Assembly: GCA_030068075.1 (NCBI GenBank)
Contig: CM057828.1
Location: 114,255,699 to 114,319,698 of the forward strand
Direction: 5' to 3'
Origin: Paguma larvata
Taxonomy: Eukaryota > Chordata > Mammalia > Carnivora > Viverridae
Length of the DNA stretch: 64,000 nt
Positions 62,710 to 64,000 of the stretch are shown here, in pieces. The notes beneath the pieces were generated by a model that was not told the origin of the DNA, made no database searches, and saw only the letters and a program-made list of their open reading frames with translations. A program made the translations under genes and the position numbers. Each line of letters begins with the position of its first letter. Positions within the stretch are counted from its first letter, which is position 1.

Positions 62710-63780
62710 TTGAGAACATAACTAAATCTTGGTAAGAAGAGCAACATTCTGTGGCACTTGAGCCACCCTGCTGTCACCAGGTCAGAGGGACAAAAGCTCT
62801 TCTCTGGGTGAATGAGTGTTACCCAGAAGATAGGGTCCCTTCTTGCCAGCTCCCATTCAGGGTCTACAGTATCTTTTTGGGAGGGGCAGACTACCAGAGA
62901 ATCTCACCCCTTCCCCAATTTTGTGCTGTAAAGCTGGCTGAGAAGACCGGAGCCCACCTTTCTGATCCACAGCTCAGCTTAGAAAACAAGATGATGTGGG
63001 CCACTGCCCAAGACGCGCTGCCAGCAGAGTGGAGGTATTTTGCCCAGGTAAAGAGGCAGGCCACAAAAACGGAGAGCTCCAAAGCTGGAGCTGATATTAT
63101 GTAAGAGAAGGAGTGGGGAAGACCAAGCCTAAGGTACTCTTGAAAACAGTGGAGGCTCTGGTAATTACAAAGAGGCTAGTAACCCCATGAGAACAAGAAG
63201 GTAACCATAGACTGGCTAGCTTAGCAGAGAGATTCAAGGAAAGAAACAGCTAAGAATAACAGTCCTAGGGTCAGAAAAACCTCCAACTACTAGCCTCAAA
63301 AAGCACCCATGCATAGAGGCCTGAATTTAATTAGATCAGACCTGGAAGCAATTTTTGCCCAGGGCATTGTTGAAAACAATAGGGGAATCAGCTGGCAATT
63401 AGTGGAACCTATTAACTGCACGTTAAACCATTAAAGACAGACAGCTTGATAGAAAGATCAGGGAAAGAGGGAAAGAAAGCATTGTTAAAACCACTGCCAT
63501 CCCAGGGCGACTTCGCAGCCCAAGGCAACATGGAGGTTTCCTACCATGGGGGATAAACTTTACCAAAATAGTTCTGCCAAGTCACTAAACAAACAAGCAA
63601 ACAAACACTGCCCGTGAGAGAGCCCAGATGATGAATTTAGCAGACAAAGACTTCAAGGTAGGATTTACAAATATGTTCAGAGAATTAAAGAAAATCATGC
63701 TTTAAAAAGTAAGGAATGGTATGATGGCAGTATCTCATTAAACAGAAGATATCAATAAAGAGAGAGAACTCATAAAAAAA
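62710..63780 (+). mobile_element. Probable ancient L1 5'-region fragment
   Basis: GATGATGAATTTAGCAGACA, AAGACTTCAAGGTAGGATTT, ATATGTTCAGAGAATTAAAG and ATATCAATAAAGAGAGAGAA resemble the region leading into ORF1 of old L1M elements. The stretch upstream to about 62710 is GC-richer and could be its 5' UTR. An open run of 117 codons at 62751-63104 has no recognisable product. Confidence 0.4.
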
Positions 63781-63786
63781 AGAACC

Positions 63787-64000
63787 AGGAGCGCCTGGGT
63801 GGCTCAGTCAGTTAAGCATCTGACTTGGGCTCAGGTCATGATCTTGCAGTTCATGGGTTCAAGCCTCGTGTCAGGCTCTGTGCTAACAGCTCAGAGCCTG
63901 GAGCAGCTTCAGATTCTGTGTCTTCTTCTCTCTCTGATCCTCCCCTGCTCAGGCTCTGTGTGTCTCAAAAGTAAATAAACATCTAATAATAATAATAATA
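63787..64000 (+). mobile_element. Felid SINE at the window edge
   Basis: GGAGCGCCTGGGTGGCTCAG to AAGTAAATAAACATC, then (TAA)n running off the window end. The right duplication cannot be seen. Confidence 0.94.

Noticed and set aside
52416..64000. Search for the upstream MYO3A kinase exons (glycine loop, catalytic lysine, WLVLE).
   Set aside because: No minus-strand match was seen by eye; they probably lie beyond the window, though a short exon could have been missed.

Overview
This window is nuclear DNA from a carnivoran mammal, almost certainly a cat-like (feliform, most likely felid) species. The clearest sign is about 32 copies of the roughly 200-bp tRNA-derived carnivore SINE in its felid form (head GCGCCTGGGTGGCTCAGT, then a CT-rich stretch and an AAATAAA/A-rich tail), together with a young full-length carnivore-type LINE-1. 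There are no bacterial features.

The only host gene I can prove is on the minus strand: six consecutive coding exons of MYO3A (class III myosin, hearing-related motor-kinase), in transcription order 51275-51171, 50592-50493, 37103-37027, 33661-33516, 30684-30619 and 26198-26043. Joined through matching splice phases they give one unbroken part of the N-terminal protein-kinase domain, from just after the hinge, through HRD, DFG and APE, to the C-lobe end and the start of the linker to the motor. The upstream exons (glycine loop, catalytic lysine) were not recognised and probably lie beyond 64000. The downstream motor exons were not seen in 1-26042, which reads as one long intron or part of one.

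Everything else is intronic and mostly repeats. Region by region: 1-5.3 kb has old degraded sequence and a nine-copy 51-bp minisatellite (2790-3248). 5.3-13.5 kb holds SINEs, a DNA transposon with terminal inverted repeats and a nested SINE (7594-8141), and MIRs. 13581-20240 is a full-length L1 in the opposite orientation to MYO3A, with a perfect 16-bp target-site duplication, intact ORF1, and ORF2 broken by one frameshift. 23.3-25.2 kb and 28.65-29.4 kb are older L1 pieces with nested SINEs. 26-38 kb holds four MYO3A exons between dense SINEs. 41.5-43.4 kb is an ERVL-type retroviral relic (MLT2-like LTR plus gag remnant). 40.1-50.0 kb has no felid SINE at all. 50-52.4 kb holds two exons and five SINEs. 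54-64 kb is ancient L1 debris, a MER20-like element, a three-SINE cluster and an unrecognised, possibly retrocopied reading frame (60144-60668).

I found no new multi-gene system. The points most worth a second look are the SINE 18 bp from a MYO3A splice donor, an Arg-to-Trp difference in the kinase activation loop, the near-intact L1 with a tandemly repeated CpG-rich 5' region, three SINEs that independently lost the A-box segment, and two head-to-head inverted SINE pairs near exons.
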